From the NCBI GenBank assembly GCA_019828565.1, contig JAHDYR010000004.1:124001-188000 (forward strand): a stretch of DNA of 64,000 bases, in the 5' to 3' direction. Numbering within the stretch: the stretch's first letter is position 1; each line of letters opens with the position of its first letter. The DNA is from Carpediemonas membranifera (lineage: Eukaryota; Fornicata). The notes below the pieces were generated by a model, which worked only from the letters and a program-made list of their open reading frames with translations, made no database searches and had not been told where the DNA came from. Below are positions 13,531 to 24,493 of this stretch, piece after piece. A program made the translations under genes and the position numbers.

Positions 13531-14393
13531 TTACTCGGCGTTCCTGGCCTTAAGCTGGGCCGCCAGGGAGCTCTGGAGGGCGGCCATCCGCTGGGTCTGG
13601 CTGGCACCCGCCGCATCCCGGAGTTCACCCAGGACGTCCTTGGCCTTGCCGAAGTACACGGACTGCAGGCTGTTCCGCATCTGGTTCTCCATTGTCTCGA
13701 CCATCTTGCCCATGTTCACCACGTGGTCGTGCCAGCCAGAGCCTGCCTTGAGGTTGTTCTCCTCGCCTCTGGGTGTAGCCGCCGGCGAGGGCTCTTGAGG
13801 CCGGTAGCCGCTGGCGTTCATGGAGAAGCACGGTGGTAGCTCAGGGGCGGTAAGGCGAACTTATCGCCCTCGGGGACGACCTCGAAGACGTGGATGGAGT
13901 CCCACACACCCTGGTCCAGGCCGCGGTGGCCCCTCGCCGACCTTGTGGATGAATACGCCCATGGCAAAGGCCCCGTCCTCGGTGGCGGGGTCCCAGGCGT
14001 AGACGGAGCACACGCCGCTCTCGGCAGTACAGCTTCGTGAAGGTGGCGAAGATGTCGTTGGCCTCAACCTCGAGCTGGCGGAGGTTGTCCGGGGGAAGGA
14101 CGGCGTCCTCGAGCGGAGGCTCGTACTCGTTGGAGAAGGGCGAACGGTAGCTGTCAGCGTCGCGGTTATAGTCGCAGAGAACGAAATCACGGCCGGTCTT
14201 AGCGCACTTCTTCACCTGGAGGGGCTGATCGATGGATGTAAGCCAATCGTCGGTAAGATCCGGGCAAAGGCTGCACAGATGGCCGACCAGCTCCGGGATT
14301 TTGGTAGGGAGCGAGACGGCGAACAAAGGTCAAGACCTGCTTCGTACCTGTATAATCGCCATACTGCGAAACAAACTGCATATCTTCAGTCAT
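13531..14393 (-). pseudogene. F-actin capping protein beta, frameshifted copy (unit 1)
   Basis: Counterpart of 42673-43527. Family-typical peptides such as LCDYNRDADSYRSPFSNEY and WDSIHVFEVVPEGDKFAYRL-like segments are present but split among frames by single-base indels, mostly in G/C runs. Unit 1 keeps the better reading around the segment PPDNLRQLEVEANDIF, where unit 2 has two compensating errors. Confidence 0.7.
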
Positions 14394-14540
14394 TGTTCTA
14401 TGAGGGTCGTTTTTGCTATGATGATCATCTGATTTTCATGAGACAACATAACAAACGTAAATCCGAGGAAAAAGCCAGAATAAGCGCAAATTGGTTTCTC
14501 TTGCTACATTTAAAAAGTACTCGGAGCACCCGCTTCCACC

Positions 14541-14611
14541 CGCTCTCGTTGTGGACGAAGATGCCGTAGGACCCGCCGCCGTCCGCCCGCACGAGCACCC
14601 ACAGGAACTCA
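14541..14611 (-). pseudogene. RCC1-like gene fragment (unit 1)
   Basis: About 70 bp matching the minus-strand RCC1-like gene segment encoding FVRADGSGSYGIFVHNES, stranded between the capping-protein and coiled-coil genes. Same as 43677-43748. Confidence 0.55.
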
Positions 14612-14671
14612 CGGTGGGCGAGATTGCGACTAAGATCATTTACAACGCTACCATATATCACAACCTTGCCC

Positions 14672-16674
14672 TCAGTAGTCGAAACCGGTCCTGGTTTTGG
14701 GCCGCCGCACCGTCTTCTTGGGCAGCCCAGGCGCTTCCCGTTTCACCCCGCGTGGTGCCCGTCCCGGCGGTCGCAGTGGCCGGGCGACGGGTCGACACGC
14801 TCTTCCGGGGCCTGTCGCTGGTGACCGACGGGGCCCGCTGAGACCTGACGCCGCTCTCCTCAAGCTGCTCCTTGACGAGGTCCCTGATGAGCGTGGCGAG
14901 CTCGCTCATGTTGGGGGGGCCGTTACAGGGCCGGCGGAGGCCCTCGCCGGCGATGGCTCGGACTCGGTCGACTCGTCCAGACTCAGTCTCCCGTAGTCAG
15001 AGTCGTATCTGACTCCAGACCTCTTGGATCGCCTCATCGTGGTCAGCTCCTGCTCAAGTGTGCTGCTCCTGGCTCTGGTGTCATCAGCACGGCCCTGAGC
15101 TGGATGACCTCCGTCTCCATGGTCTTAGTCGATGCCTTATGCTGCGCATATTCCACCTTGAGCGCCTCGAGCGCGGCAGAAGCAATCCTTGGCCCTGCTG
15201 GCACTCCGTTCCGCCGTCTCATTGGCCCGCTGGACGGTGTCTTCCATCTTCGCCTTCTCCCCGGCCATCTTATCAACCCGCTCAACCGCCTCCTGCAACT
15301 TCTTTCTGCAGCTCCAGAACCAGGCTGCCCTGGTCATTCCCTACTCCGCTGTAGCTCCGTCCGGTTCTTATCCGCCTCCGCCCTCGCTGCACTGGAGGCT
15401 CTTCTCACACTCGTCGAGCTGAGCACGAAGCTGGTCGAGCACGACGGGGTTGGCTGGGTGGACCTCGGTCTGTCGCCTGAGCCGGTTGTACTCGAGCTCT
15501 ATGGCCTGCTTGTCGGCCCTCGAGTCGGGCTTTGAGTCTCCCCTCAGTTCAGTGATCGTGTGCTGGGCCATCGAAATAGATTCATCCCTCGCATCTGAGA
15601 TACGGCGGGGGATCTCGTCGATCACCGCCTGCATCTCATCGATAGTCTCGCGTGCTTCGAAGTACTTCTTCTCGATCCGCTGCCGCTCGCTCTGCTCAGC
15701 CTCTAGCCGAGCCGATCCTGATGTTTTGAGTCGCCCCTGACGTCGTCCATCTCAATCCTGGCGTCCCTGAGCGCTGTGGAGAGCTCCTCTATTCTTGCCG
15801 AGTACTTGTTCTTGACTTCGTCAATGGCGTGTTCGCTGCTCAGCTCGGCCTTAGAGAACTGAGCTTCCATCTGTCTCACGCGTGTGGCCGCGTCGACCAG
15901 GCTCTGGTTCAGCTCCTGGACACGCGCCTCGAGCCCGGGAACCTTGGCTGCCTCGACTTCCAAGCCCTTCTTCTCCACGACGACACGCTTGAGTTCGGCC
16001 CTGTATGACTCCTCCGTCTCGGTCAGGCGGCCGTTGGCGTTTTCAAGCCGAGTCTGGGCGTCTGCGCTGCTGTGTTGGAGGGCCGTGCGGAGCTCGTCGA
16101 TCTCCTTGGTGTGCTCCGTCTCGACCGTCCGAGCGCGCTTCTGGAGCATCTCAATAGTGGTAGTAGCGGCGTGAAGCTCTACCTTCGCTGCATGACAGGC
16201 GTTGTGGGCTGCTTCGAGCTCGCCCTTGAGCTTTCCGATACGGGTGGCGGCGTCCTTTTTGGGAGACTTCAAGCGCGCTTTCGAGTGTGGTGATTCGGCG
16301 CTGCGTCTCGCGCTGAAGCTCATCACGGGCCTTCGCTAGCCCATCAACTTGCTGCTGCAACTCGTTCACCTTTGAACTCTCGCTGGCCAGCCTGCTCTGA
16401 GCAGCGGAAGCCTCGGCGCGGAATTGGGTCGACGACGCCTCTAGGGTTTTCCAGATTCTTCTCATTCTCCTCCCGCTCGCGAGCAAGCTTAGCCTGAACG
16501 TCTGCAAAGCTCCTTTTCCTTCTTGGCGAGGCGGTGCTCGAGGGACTCCTGGATCTCGACGTAGAACGTCTGCTGCTGCTGGAGACGTGCCTGTGTCTTC
16601 ACCAGCTCTTCGCTGAGATACTTGGCCGTGATCGTTCTCTCAATTTTCTCCTCCGAAGAGAGATCCTGGTCCAT
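14672..16674 (-). pseudogene. Long coiled-coil protein, frameshifted copy (unit 1)
   Basis: Indel-carrying counterpart of 43808-45804, reading from an ATG at 16674 to a TGA at 14672-14674. Long stretches (for example 15703-16326) remain open and encode heptad-rich Glu/Lys/Arg/Ala/Leu sequence. The C-terminal frame here preserves the basic ending KTRTGFDY. Confidence 0.65.
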
Positions 16675-16839
16675 GGTGGATGAAGCCTCGTTGTCTAAAA
16701 TGAAGTGATCACTAAATCTCGAGGGTCTGAACCCACGTGGCGCAGGTGAGGTGTCTGCGATGGCGTCGCATGCAGTGTCTCAACTCAGGTCGGAATTCTT
16801 GGATCTGTCTGATCAAATTTTCCCAAATCTCACTGCTGA

Positions 16840-17280
16840 ATGGTCAAAGCGGCAAAGAAAGAGGCTAAGGTGCTCCAAACTCCTGTTCTACGAAGCAAAG
16901 CTTCGCCGATAAGGAAGAATCCTGGCAGCAAGGGCCCGACAAAGCTTACTCGAAAGAAGATCGCAATACAGCTCCTCAGAGAAGAGAATGAAGGCCATAC
17001 GGACAAAGCAATCATTGAACACAAGAAAACATTGGTCGATACGTTCACTCCTAAGGTCAGAAAGTCGAAAGTAGGCGCTAACAATCTCGTTCTTCAGAGC
17101 GCCACGCCTCTAATTGCCCTTGAGCGAAACGACGAGCCGCCTTCTCCAGTGATGACGCGCACCCCAACACTCTCTGCGCTTGTGGGAAAGGCCAACATGC
17201 CCGATATTCAGAAGAACGCGTCCCATATTGATGCCATGCGCAAGGCCATCAAGCGAGCGGGCAAGACCGCCAGCCGGTGA
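16840..17280 (+). CDS. Small basic protein of unknown function (unit 1)
   Basis: A 146-residue open frame identical to 45971-46411. The protein is lysine-rich in its first 90 residues, with no recognisable domain, signal peptide or membrane segment. It is one of the few genes in 1-17.4 kb without an indel. It is divergently arranged with the coiled-coil gene, with 165 bp between starts. Function unknown. Confidence 0.6.
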   Translation: MVKAAKKEAKVLQTPVLRSKASPIRKNPGSKGPTKLTRKKIAIQLLREENEGHTDKAIIEHKKTLVDTFTPKVRKSKVGANNLVLQSATPLIALERNDEPPSPVMTRTPTLSALVGKANMPDIQKNASHIDAMRKAIKRAGKTASR

Positions 17281-17484
17281 GACCCAGGAGCAGGTTATAC
17301 TGCCCTCGACAGCGTCTATCTTACCATAAACTACACTCCCTGACAGCCGTGTCCGATGCGTGCCTCCCGCACTCGCGAACATGTGGTATTGACCTGCCGC
17401 CGCAAAGGGGGCCATGCAGCATCATGTATCTACCACTCGTCATTTTTCTGCCAGACTCGTGATCTTATCCTTGCGTGAGGGTGG

Positions 17485-20400
17485 GTGCTTTGGCCTCGTG
17501 CGATCTGGCCGAGGAAGGAGGCTCATCATTTGATTGGCGGCATCACCCCGCAGTGGGCGGCGAGTCACGCCATCTCGACGATGGCTGCCACCAGAGACAC
17601 CTGGACAAACACGAACTTTTGGGACGTCACGATGTCGGACTGCTCAAAGTCGCAAACACCATCCAAATTCAGCGAGATGAATCAGCGACGATGCAGAAAG
17701 TTCGTTCCACGCCTCCCACTTACGCAGCTGGTACGTTCCCAATCCCGTTGGTGCAGAGATGCAGCCCGCGGCGAGTTCAAGAGCGCTTACGCAGTAGATC
17801 TGAGCAATGGTGCGTCCTCCCCGAGAATCTCACGCAGCAGCGAGTGCAGAGCAGTAGAGGACATGATCAGCGACGCCACGACGCGCATCTTCGCCCCAGA
17901 TAGCAAGCTCCACCTCAATCCCATCGGATCCTCGCCCCTCACCGCTACAGACCTCACCCGCGTCCTCGACCACCTCTCGACGCGGCCCAGAGAGTTCAGC
18001 ATGAGGCTGACTGAGCCCGACCTCACTGTCACGATGAGGTATGGCAAGCTGGCCGCCGACAAGCCCGACAGCGCCGTCGACGACCTGCTCGCTGCCTGGA
18101 ATGCGAGGATGGCTGAGTGCATCCAGACGATGAAGGGTCACACCAACTGGGTGATCAGCGTCGCCTTCCTCCCCGACGGCGCCATGGTCACTGGGTCATG
18201 GGATGGGACGACCAAGCTGTGGGACAAGCGCGGCGTGTGCAAGACGACGATGAAGCATAGCGGGGCTGTTCGGTGCATCGCCGTCTCCCCGGACGGGTCA
18301 ACCATCGCATCGGGCGGGACTGACCGCAAGATCAAGCTGTGGAGGCGCGGCAGACTCGTCAAGACGCTCGAGGGGCACACCAGGGATGTGAGAAGCGTCG
18401 GTTTCTCCTCAGACGGCAAGACGCTGGTGTCCGGATCATATGACAACACAGTCAGGACGTGGGACGTCGCCACCGGCGTGTGCAGGACGATGGAAGGGCA
18501 CTCAGATTTGGTGCTCTCCGTCGCCATCTCCCCTGACGGCAAGACCATCGTCTCTGGATCAAAGGACAAGACAATCAAGGTGTGGGTCGCTGAGTCGGGC
18601 AGACTCGAGCAGACTCTGGAGGGCCACACGAATTCTGTCGCCGCCGTCGCCATCTCCCCGAACGGCGCTCTGCTGGCCTCTGGGTCTGGCGACCACACCA
18701 TCAGACTCTGGGACACCAGGACCTGGGAGTGCGTCGCCGTCCTCAGGGGGCACGCGAGCTTTGTCCGCAGCGTCGCCTTCTCGCCCGACGGCAGGACCCT
18801 CGCCTCTGGGTCTTGGGACAACACCATCAAGCTCTGGAGCATCGCTAGCGGCGAGTGCTTCGAGACGCTCAGGGGCCATGACGATTGGGTCCGCTGCGTC
18901 GCCTTCTCCCCGGACGGGTCGACCCTGCTCTCTGGATCTGACGACAAAACCGCCAAGTAGTGGTCCCTTGGTCGCTCTCCCGAGCTCACCGCCCTCGACC
19001 AGACCCTCGCCGAGCCTGTCCCGGCCGCGGCCATCGTCCGCCTCGAGGGCACCGTCGCCGACCTCACCCGCGTCCTCGACCACCTCTCGGCGCGGCCCCG
19101 AGAGTTCAGCATGAGGCTGACTGAGCCCGACCTCACTGTCACGATGAGGTATGGCAAGCTGGCCGCCGACAAGCCCGACAGCGCCGTCGACGATCTGCTC
19201 GCTGCCTGGCATGCGAGGATGGCTGAGTGCATCCAGACGATGAAGGGTCACACCGATGACGTGCTCAGAGTCGCCTTCCTCCCCGACGGCGCCATGGTCA
19301 CTGGGTCATGGGATGGGACGACCAAGCTGTGGGGCAAGCGCGGCGTGTGCACGACGACGATGGAGCATGGCGGGGAAGTTTTGTGCATCGCCGTCTCCCC
19401 GGACGGGTCGACCATCGCCTCGGGCGGTGATGACCGCAAGATCAAGCTGTGGGACCAGACCGGCAGACTCGTCAAGACGCTCGAGGGGCACACCGATGTT
19501 GTGAACAGCCTCGCCTTCTCCCGAGACGGCAAGACGCTGGTGTCCGGATCCGATGACAAGACAGTCAGGACGTGGGACGTCGCCACCGGCGCGTGCAGGA
19601 CGATGGAAGGGCACTCAGATTGGGTGCTCTCCGTCGCCATCTCCCCTGACGGCAAGACCATCGTCTCTGGATCGTCTGATGACACGATCAAGGTGTGGGA
19701 CGCTGAGTCGGGCAGACTCGAGCAGACTCTGGAGGGCCACACGAGTTATCTCACCACCGTCGCCATCTCCCCGGACGGCAAGACCCTCGCCTCTGGGTCT
19801 TGGGACAACACCACCAAGCTCTGGAGCATCGACAGCGGCGAGTGCTTCGAGACGCTCAGGGGTCATGCCGATAAGGTGTGGAGCGTCGCATTCTCCCCCA
19901 GACGGGTCGACCCTGCTCTCTGGATCTTCCGACAAGACCGTCAAGCAGTGGCATATCAAGCACTCGCCAGAGATCGAGGAGGTCTGCGCCCGACCCACAC
20001 TCGGCGCCGACATCCGCCTGCCGTCCGACGACTCGCCCCTCTACCTCGCCGACCTGGCGCGGGTCGTCATCCACATCCTCGCCACGGGCCTGCCCCGCTC
20101 TTTTGAGATGAGGCTGGCCCACCCCCGAATGCACCGTCTCTCTTGGTCCTACCGGATTCACGTCGAGCCAAGCCGCCGATGTTGAAGCCCTTCTCGAGCT
20201 ACTCAACCGCCACCTCGTGATGCAGAAACTGTTGACTGAAACACGTGCTCTCGACGCCGTTGACGAAGCGCTGTACGTGGCCGCGGCTCTGAGCGACGCC
20301 AAGCGCCTGCTGGCCGCCGCCGGCCCGCACGCGGAGCAGCACGAGGCGCGAGTGCTCGCGCTGAGGACCGACCTCGCCCGCCTCCAGCCCGTGCAGGCGC

Positions 20401-22202
20401 TCGCCAAGGACCCGATGCCCGCGCTCAGGGGCCGCGTCAAGGAGGCGCTGGAGAGGAGCGACGAGCTCCACGCGCACATCATCAGCGGCGACGTCGCCAA
20501 GATGCGCTCGAAGACGCTGCTCCGGAGTGTCAAGTTCGGCCCCGTCGTCCTCAACTGCCTCGACCGCGAGGGTCGGTCGCCGCTGCACAGCGCGTTCGTG
20601 CACGACCAGCCGCAGGCCTTCGCGGCGCTGCTCAAGGCCGGCTGCCTGCTCGACGACGCCTTCCCGGACGGCCACCCGCTGCTGGCCGCCGTCGCCAAGC
20701 CGCCGATGCTGGCCGCGATGCTGGCCGCGAGGGTTGACATCGACACCGTCAGCCGGAACACGACTGCGCTCGTGGTCGCCATCCAGGGCGGCCACTGGGA
20801 CTCCGCGACGAAGCTGCTCGCCCGCGGCGCCGACCCCCTCCTCCCGCCGGTCGGCGTCAACGCGCTGCAGGCCGTCAAGGGCGTGGCCGACCCGCTCATG
20901 GCCGGCGTGATCCGGGCCGCCATCAACGACGCCCTGACGAAGCAGCTCAGCGACGACATCACGCAGGGCGACACCGCTGCCGTGAAGCGCCTGCTCGTGG
21001 CGGGCGTGTCCGCGAACGGCGTGGACGGCAAGATGCCGCCGCTCTTCGCTGCCGTCAAGGCGGGCAACTTCGACATCGTCAGCCTGCTGCTGAAGCACGG
21101 CGCCGACCGGGCCGCGACGTACAAGGGCAAGACGGCTGCGCAGACAGTCAAGAAGGGCAGCAACCTGCAGTATCTCCTGATCCAGGACCAGACGCCCGAG
21201 CCGCTCGTGCAGCCCGACCTCAACGCGGACATCACGAAGCCGGCGGGCAGCATCGCGTTCAGCCAGGCCGACCGCATCGGCGAGGGCGGCATGGCGGCCG
21301 TCTTCCGCGGCACGTACGGCGGCACCGACTGCGCCGTCAAGGTCGTCGCGCGGGCCGACCTGAACGCGGTGCAGGCCGACCGACTCCAGAGCGAGATCTT
21401 CATCCACAAGCAGCTGCGCCACAGCAACGTCGTCGCGCTCTACGCGCTCGAGCAGGACGACCGGGAGATCCGGCTCGCGCTCGAGCTCGCGTCGGGGTCG
21501 CTCTCGGCGCTGCTGCTCTCGAAGGCCGACCTGCCCTGGGACGCGCGGCTGAAGTTCGCGCGCGACATCGCGGCGGCCATGGCGTTCATCGCGGGCGAGG
21601 GCTACGAGCACAGGGACCTCAAGTCGCTCAACATCCTCGTCGCGAACAAGAAGGCCAAGATCAGCGACTTTGGGCTGACCGCGCGGCTCGACCAGCGCGT
21701 GGCGGACGTCGAGGGCTCGTGGCCGTGGATGGCGCCCGAGCGCTTCGACGGCGTGGGCGGCGAGAAGGCCGACGTCTTCGCCTTCGGCATCACGCTCTGG
21801 GAGATCGCCGCGCGCGACATCCCGTACCGCCAGGAGCGCCTCGGGCTCGACACCATCCGCGCGCACGTGCGGGCTGGCTACCGGCCGATGACCCCCGCGG
21901 GCACGCCGGCGGCCGTGGGCGAGCTGATCCGCCGCTGCGTGGCGCCCGACCCGCGCGACCGCCCCACCTTCGCGGAAGTCGTCGCCGCGCTGCCCGACAG
22001 CGTCGCGACCGAGATGTACACGGAGAGCGCCGTGCGCAACCACGAGGTCGACACCTTCGCGAACGCCAGCGCGCCCTGGATGACGCTGTCCGAAGACGAG
22101 AGAGCAGCCGCGCTCGCCGCGATGGGCACGGTCACCGCGACATACCGCACGAACGCGCCCAGCGCCCCGGGCCTGCGCACGCTGAACGACATGTATAGGT
22201 AA
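17485..22202 (+). CDS. WD40-ankyrin-TKL kinase, 5'-truncated paralogue (unit 1)
   Basis: Lacks the N-terminal module of the full gene at 55029: homology begins near 17511, inside that module. It then has a linker, a seven-blade propeller (about 18130-18960), a linker, a six-blade propeller (about 19240-19960), a final linker, ankyrin-like repeats and a kinase. The kinase is intact here (HRDLKSLN, SDFGLTAR, MAPERF) and ends with TAA at 22202. As written the frame is broken by TAG at 18958-18960, also present in unit 2, and by single extra Cs near 19910 and 20125 that unit 2 lacks. The start is uncertain because the upstream sequence is not homologous to the full gene. Predicted role: WD40-sensing Ser/Thr kinase, by domain content only. 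Confidence 0.7.
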
Positions 22203-22569
22203 AGAGATTGGCTCAGCATTTACACCCGCCCCGACCCATCGCCAGGCCTCCTCCGTCACTCATAAGCTTGGAACACGTTGAAGCGCTTCTGAGCCATCAA
22301 CTCGAAGGCCACAGCAAATGTGCGCCTGTCAACCGGGACTCGGCCACCCAAGCACACCACCACATGGTCGCATTGAGTCATCGCTTCCATCGGCTGTCAA
22401 CAGGTACGATCGGTGTCATGACAACACAGTACACTGTTTTGGACCATCATTCAGGAGCCGAGGGTGGAGATGTCGGGCCGGCACTCAAGATAGCGCCCTC
22501 GCTGCGTCGGCGCTGCATGCCACCGTTGCTGACTCGGCCGAGTTGACACGAAGAACGGGCGCGTCGACG
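22203..22569. other. Intergenic region after the kinase gene
   Basis: Holds the dispersed repeat at 22208 and otherwise no convincing gene. Short open frames here are not conserved in frame between the two units, because of a homopolymer difference at about 22440. Confidence 0.5.
22208..22256 (+). repeat. Dispersed 3'-flank repeat (unit 1)
   Basis: Begins TTGGCTCAGCATTTACACCC five bases after the kinase stop. The same sequence recurs at 11612, 40774, 51337 and 60407. Confidence 0.7.
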
Positions 22570-23986
22570 ATGGACGAGGCACCACGGCAGAACGCTGTGG
22601 TTAACGATGAGGTGAATAGCAATACAGAGACATCAATGCACTGGGCGTGCTGGAACGGCGATCTTGCCCGCGTGCAGAAGCTTATCGATGCAGGCGAAAG
22701 AATGTCGAAGGATTCAGCGCAAATGACGCCCCTAGCACGCGCAGCCCAGCAAGGCCACGCAGCAGTAGTGGACTTCCTGCTCTCCGACCCAGTTGGCGCC
22801 CCTGCACATTGAGGGAGAAAGAAGCCAACGCCCTCACCCCCTCCACCTGGCCATCCAGGGCGACTACCCGGTCACCGCCGGCCTCTTGGTCACTAGAGGC
22901 GCAGACATCAACTCCAGGGACGCCCAGGGCCGCACCCCGCTCCACTGGGCGTGCGAGCAGGGGTCGCCCCATCTTGTGCGGCTCCTGGCAACACACGGCG
23001 CCGACCTAGAGGCCACTGACGCTAGGAAGCGGACCCCTCTCCACGCAGCGGTCATGGGCGGGAACTACGAGAACGTGGTCTTCCTCGTGGGCCGGGGCGT
23101 GGCGCTCGAACCACTAGACCTGGACGGTGCCACGCCCGCAAGACTTGCTGAGGCAAAGCAGCTCCAGGGCCTTGTGTACGGTATTCGAAGAGGGCAGACG
23201 GCCTGGTGGCATCGTGTGAGGCGTGCCCCGGTCGGCTTGCTGGTGTACTTCGCTGGCCTTGTCGCGGCGATCGTCACGACGTTCCTTTTCGGGGTTATAC
23301 CCTCACCCCACCCCATTTACGTGTTTATATTCGCGGTTTTGCCCACCGTAGCAGCCCTCGTTCTTCTAGTAATCACCAATCGAGCGAACCCCGGCGTTAT
23401 CACCAACGACGACCCACACTCAAAGATCGACTACACGAAGGAGCAGCCGATCTGCGAGTCCTGCCACGTCAGAAAGCCCCTCCGCAGCAAGCACTGCCGT
23501 TCGTGCGACGTGTGTATCAGGCGGCACGACCACCACTGCGTCTGGACAAACTGCTGCATCGGTGCGGGTAATATCCGGCAGTTTATGGCAATGCTACTTG
23601 CCACCATGGTCGCGCTTGCGGTCACGACTGTTCTTCCCTTGACTATGGTTGTCTGCCACGTCGGCGGACTCGAAGGCAGTCTGTGGGCAAAGCTGTGGAG
23701 GATTGCGGTGCTCAGATCAGGGACGGTGGTCATGGCTGCCATCGCTGGGGCCACGTTGCCTTTCGTTTATCGTTTGTTCCATCAGCAGGTCAAGAATATT
23801 TTGACAAATCTGACGACTAATGAGGCAATCAATTGGATGCGATATGACTACATCAGATACGAGAATGGCGTCTGGCACAACCAGTTTGACCATGGATGGC
23901 GGTCTAATCTGGCCGATTTCTTCGCAGGTTACCCCAACAGCGGCGCCGCGTTCCCGGCCACGGCGCACACAGAGGAGTTGGTGTAG
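22570..23986 (+). CDS. Ankyrin-repeat DHHC palmitoyltransferase (unit 1)
   Basis: Predicted protein S-acyltransferase of the Akr1/HIP14 type: N-terminal ankyrin repeats, membrane segments, then the DHHC cysteine-rich domain. Ankyrin motifs include GRTPLHWACEQG and RTPLHAAVMGG. Two hydrophobic segments (VGLLVYFAGLVAAIVTTFLF and the next) precede the catalytic domain, and two more follow it. The zinc-binding domain reads CESCHVRKPLRSKHCRSCD, then RRHDHHCVWTNCCIG with the catalytic Cys in DHHC. The frame is disturbed near 22795-22850, where the ankyrin register jumps; this disturbance is shared with unit 2. The start at MDEAPRQ is chosen as the ATG opening the ankyrin frame. Likely resides in an endomembrane. 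Confidence 0.8.
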
Positions 23987-24164
23987 TGTTTATACGTGTG
24001 TATATGTGCAAGAGATGTCAATACCGGCTTGGGGATACGCTCAATCGACTCCCAGTACAAGTCGACTCCGCCTTAGCATCGCCGTCGACGCCAGCGGCTC
24101 CTGTTCAGACAGCAGCGAGTACTACCTGTGACAGGAGTTCACAAGCATCGTTAACACGCTCAGC

Positions 24165-24493
24165 ATGCGCAAGATCCGCCTGGCCACCCGATCCCGCCTC
24201 AGAGCCGACAACGACGCCATGTCGTCCCTCAACCCGACCCCCGCAGCGCTTCCCGCGGTCTATAGGGGAAGTCCTCCTCGTCTCCGACGATCACGCCCCG
24301 AGCAGCCCTCACTCTTCCACCCATTGATGAGCTCTCCGCGCAGTTTAGCAAGAGTCGGAGCAGAATACCGTCCGGTCCAGGGTCAAGACAGCATGCCAGG
24401 CGCCGCTCAGACATCCCTACGCTGCCACTGTTCAGGCTGGGGGGCGTCGGCGAGATTGATGAGAAGACGACGACACCTCGATTAGTAACTTGA
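24165..24493 (+). CDS. Small Ser/Arg/Pro-rich protein (unit 1)
   Basis: Counterpart of 53296-53622, with two G/C-run differences (near 24240 and 24265) that break the frame here. Its TGA overlaps the ATG of the IQ gene. No known domain. Confidence 0.4.

Noticed and set aside
18138-19232. Minus-strand frames of 230-364 codons opposite the WD40 arrays
   Set aside because: Their repetitive sequence simply mirrors the repeated plus-strand blades; no independent similarity.
19856-22259. Long minus-strand open frames (523 and 686 codons) opposite the kinase gene, repeated at 49326-50985 and 58067-60515
   Set aside because: They are antisense shadows of a GC-rich coding region. The plus strand has clear ankyrin and kinase motifs, while the minus frames are Arg/Ala/Val-rich without any motif.
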